A stretch of DNA of 64,000 bases, from positions 62,001 to 126,000 of the forward strand of contig JADGEQ010000009.1 in the NCBI GenBank assembly GCA_016744295.1, given 5' to 3'. Below, piece after piece: positions 62,651 to 64,000 of the stretch (positions within the stretch are counted from its first letter, which is position 1; each line of letters begins with the position of its first letter). The position numbers were made by a program, and so were the translations under genes. Below the pieces are notes generated by a model. That model did not search any database. It saw nothing but the letters and a program-made list of their open reading frames with translations, and had not been told where the DNA came from. This DNA is from Desulfobacteraceae bacterium (GTDB taxonomy: Bacteria; Desulfobacterota; Desulfobacteria; Desulfobacterales; Desulfobacteraceae).

Positions 62651-63992
62651 TTTTATTTTCCACCCGGGTAACCAGGCGTCCTTTCGATAAAACTATTTCT
62701 ATTTGATCGTCCATGGCAGCGTCGCTGGCATCCATGAGTATTTTTTTCTCCGGCCAAATTCTGGCGATGCTATATCCTCGATCCAAAACAAACTTAGGAT
62801 TAAAGGCATCCAGTTTGACAACCATTTCCCTGATTTTGCCTTTGTAAAGGGAAAGCCGATCATCAATACCACCTTCCAGGGATGCAGACAACCGGTTCAC
62901 ATGCTTTCGATGCTCCCTGATTTTGAACAGAGGGGTGTTCATTTCCAGGGCCTTTTCCAACCAGAAAACTCTTTCCCTATTATACGCTATACGGGTTTGA
63001 AGATTTCTTTTCATCCTTGCTTTGCACTCTTGGATCCGGATTTTGTAGTCATTGAGTATTCGGTCGGGACATTTAAGCCGAAAATTGAGGTCATCTAATT
63101 TTTGATGAAAAAAGTTTATTTTTTGATTCATGGCATGGGCACAAGATTCCCTGAGCCGGTCAATCTTTTGAATCAATGCCCTTTTGTCCGGAAGGGCAAT
63201 TTCCGCAGCAGCAGAAGGGGTCGGGGCCCTGAAATCCGCAACAAAATCGGCAATGGTAAAATCGGTTTCATGACCTACCCCTGTGATAATAGGAATCTTG
63301 GATGAAAAAATTGCTCGGGCAACCTTTTCCGAGTTAAATGCCCAAAGGTCTTCAATGGAGCCGCCACCCCTGGCAAGGATAATCAGATCTGCCTTGCTCG
63401 AAAGACTGTTCACAATTTCAATTGCATCTGCAATCAGATGTTCAGCATTTTCCCCTTGAACTTGAACCGGGACAATTTCCATGTGGCATCCGGGCATTCG
63501 CCTGGTTGCCACATGGATGATATCCCGGACTGCCGCACCGGTTCCCGAGGTGATCACACTTATTTTGGACGGTAAAAAGGGCAATTGCTTTTTATGACGA
63601 TCCTCAAACAGCCCCTGGGATGCCAATTTTTTTTTCAGTTGCTCAAAGGCCACCTGTAATGACCCGGCACCTTCGGGTTCCAGATGTTCAAAAATCAATT
63701 GATAGGATCCCCTGGGTTCATACAGAGAAATCCTGGCAAGTCCCATGATTTTCATGCCGGATTCCGGGGCAAACTTCAACTTTCGTTTCTGATTTTTAAA
63801 CATCACACAGGAAATGACGGAATTTGCATCCTTCAGTGAAAAATAAGAATGGCCCGAGGCTGGTAAGGCATAATTGGAAATTTCTCCGGTAATCCATAAA
63901 AACGGAAACCGATCTTCAAGAAGAGATTTGATTTCCCTTGTCAGGGTCGAAACCGTATACATTTGTCCATTGTTTTTTTCTACAGTATTCAT
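62643..63992 (-). CDS. xseA: Exodeoxyribonuclease VII large subunit
   Basis: 449 residues. An N-terminal OB-fold (YTVSTLTREIKSLLEDRFPF, LWITGEISNYALPASGHSYF) leads into the catalytic domain with ISVITSGTGAAVRDIIHVAT, DLIILARGGGSIEDLWAFNS and PIITGVGHETDFTIADFVAD. A long helical C-terminal part follows. It degrades single-stranded DNA to short oligonucleotides. The start at ATG 63992 is 8 bases from the window edge, so its promoter and any upstream extension cannot be seen. It heads the operon xseA-xseB-ispA-dxs-tlyA. Confidence 0.95.
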   Translation of the reverse strand: MNTVEKNNGQMYTVSTLTREIKSLLEDRFPFLWITGEISNYALPASGHSYFSLKDANSVISCVMFKNQKRKLKFAPESGMKIMGLARISLYEPRGSYQLIFEHLEPEGAGSLQVAFEQLKKKLASQGLFEDRHKKQLPFLPSKISVITSGTGAAVRDIIHVATRRMPGCHMEIVPVQVQGENAEHLIADAIEIVNSLSSKADLIILARGGGSIEDLWAFNSEKVARAIFSSKIPIITGVGHETDFTIADFVADFRAPTPSAAAEIALPDKRALIQKIDRLRESCAHAMNQKINFFHQKLDDLNFRLKCPDRILNDYKIRIQECKARMKRNLQTRIAYNRERVFWLEKALEMNTPLFKIREHRKHVNRLSASLEGGIDDRLSLYKGKIREMVVKLDAFNPKFVLDRGYSIARIWPEKKILMDASDAAMDDQIEIVLSKGRLVTRVENKNG

Positions 63993-64000
63993 TATGTTTG

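Noticed and set aside
1-64000. CRISPR arrays, tRNA or rRNA genes, prophage or insertion-sequence elements
   Set aside because: None was recognised: no regular repeat-spacer array, no tRNA-like cloverleaf ends and no transposase with inverted repeats. This is a reading by eye, not an exhaustive search.

Overview
The window reads as chromosome of a Gram-negative, moderately AT-rich bacterium, most likely a sulfate-reducing Desulfobacterota (Desulfobacteraceae-like). The support is the envelope operon lolC-lolD-bamA-ompH-lpxD-lpxA-lpxI-lpxB with LpxI instead of LpxH and no fabZ, an EF-G that resembles mitochondrial EFG1 (the 'spd' type known from spirochaetes, planctomycetes and deltaproteobacteria), and several ferredoxin-like Fe-S proteins. 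The taxonomic call is inference from gene content. No rRNA, tRNA, CRISPR array, phage or intact insertion sequence was seen.

Layout. 1-2.4 kb: the end of a pilC-type gene and a PilS-like sensor kinase. 2.5-13.2 kb: lysS followed by the outer-membrane biogenesis operon (lipoprotein export, barrel assembly, periplasmic chaperone, lipid A). 13.3-14.5 kb: a CorC/CNNM-type membrane protein, preceded by three TTGACA hexamers at exact 17-bp spacing. 14.5-19.8 kb: a leader peptide plus attenuator, then pheA-aroE-aroA-aroK-aroC. 19.8-21.7 kb: a small hypothetical gene and an orphan TolC-like protein on the minus strand. 21.9-24.9 kb: purC, a ParB-like protein and a spore-photoproduct-lyase-like radical SAM protein, with overlapping ends. 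25.5-29.8 kb: a polar amino-acid ABC transporter and an M20 amidohydrolase.

29.9-36.9 kb is an accessory block entirely on the minus strand: TIR-like protein, sulfotransferase with its TetR regulator and operator, a lipoprotein with an alpha/beta-hydrolase fold but no recognisable catalytic triad, an EamA transporter, a DUF1989 protein and a TSUP permease. 37.4-42.4 kb: guaB-dnaE. 42.5-43.9 kb: BON lipoprotein, a small membrane protein and a DjlA-like co-chaperone. 44-48 kb (minus): NIL-ferredoxin, mnmA, mtaB and a ferredoxin-type protein, a tRNA-thiolation cluster. 48.2-50.3 kb: an acyltransferase/lipase fusion. 50.4-58.7 kb: RAD55-like ATPase, EF-G, TPR-SPOR protein, nucleoside transporter, rsmG and a second, divergent EF-G. 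58.8-64 kb (minus): xseA-xseB-ispA-dxs-tlyA.

The most informative new item is a 20-residue leader peptide at 14611-14673, rich in Phe/Tyr codons. It sits before a rho-independent terminator whose 5' arm can alternatively pair with the end of the leader ORF. That is a classical phenylalanine attenuator placed in front of an aromatic operon that also holds four shikimate-pathway genes. Other noteworthy items are the TIR-like gene, the pseudo-hydrolase lipoprotein, the acyltransferase/lipase fusion, the EF-G paralogue lacking the catalytic His, and the NIL-ferredoxin coupled to mnmA.
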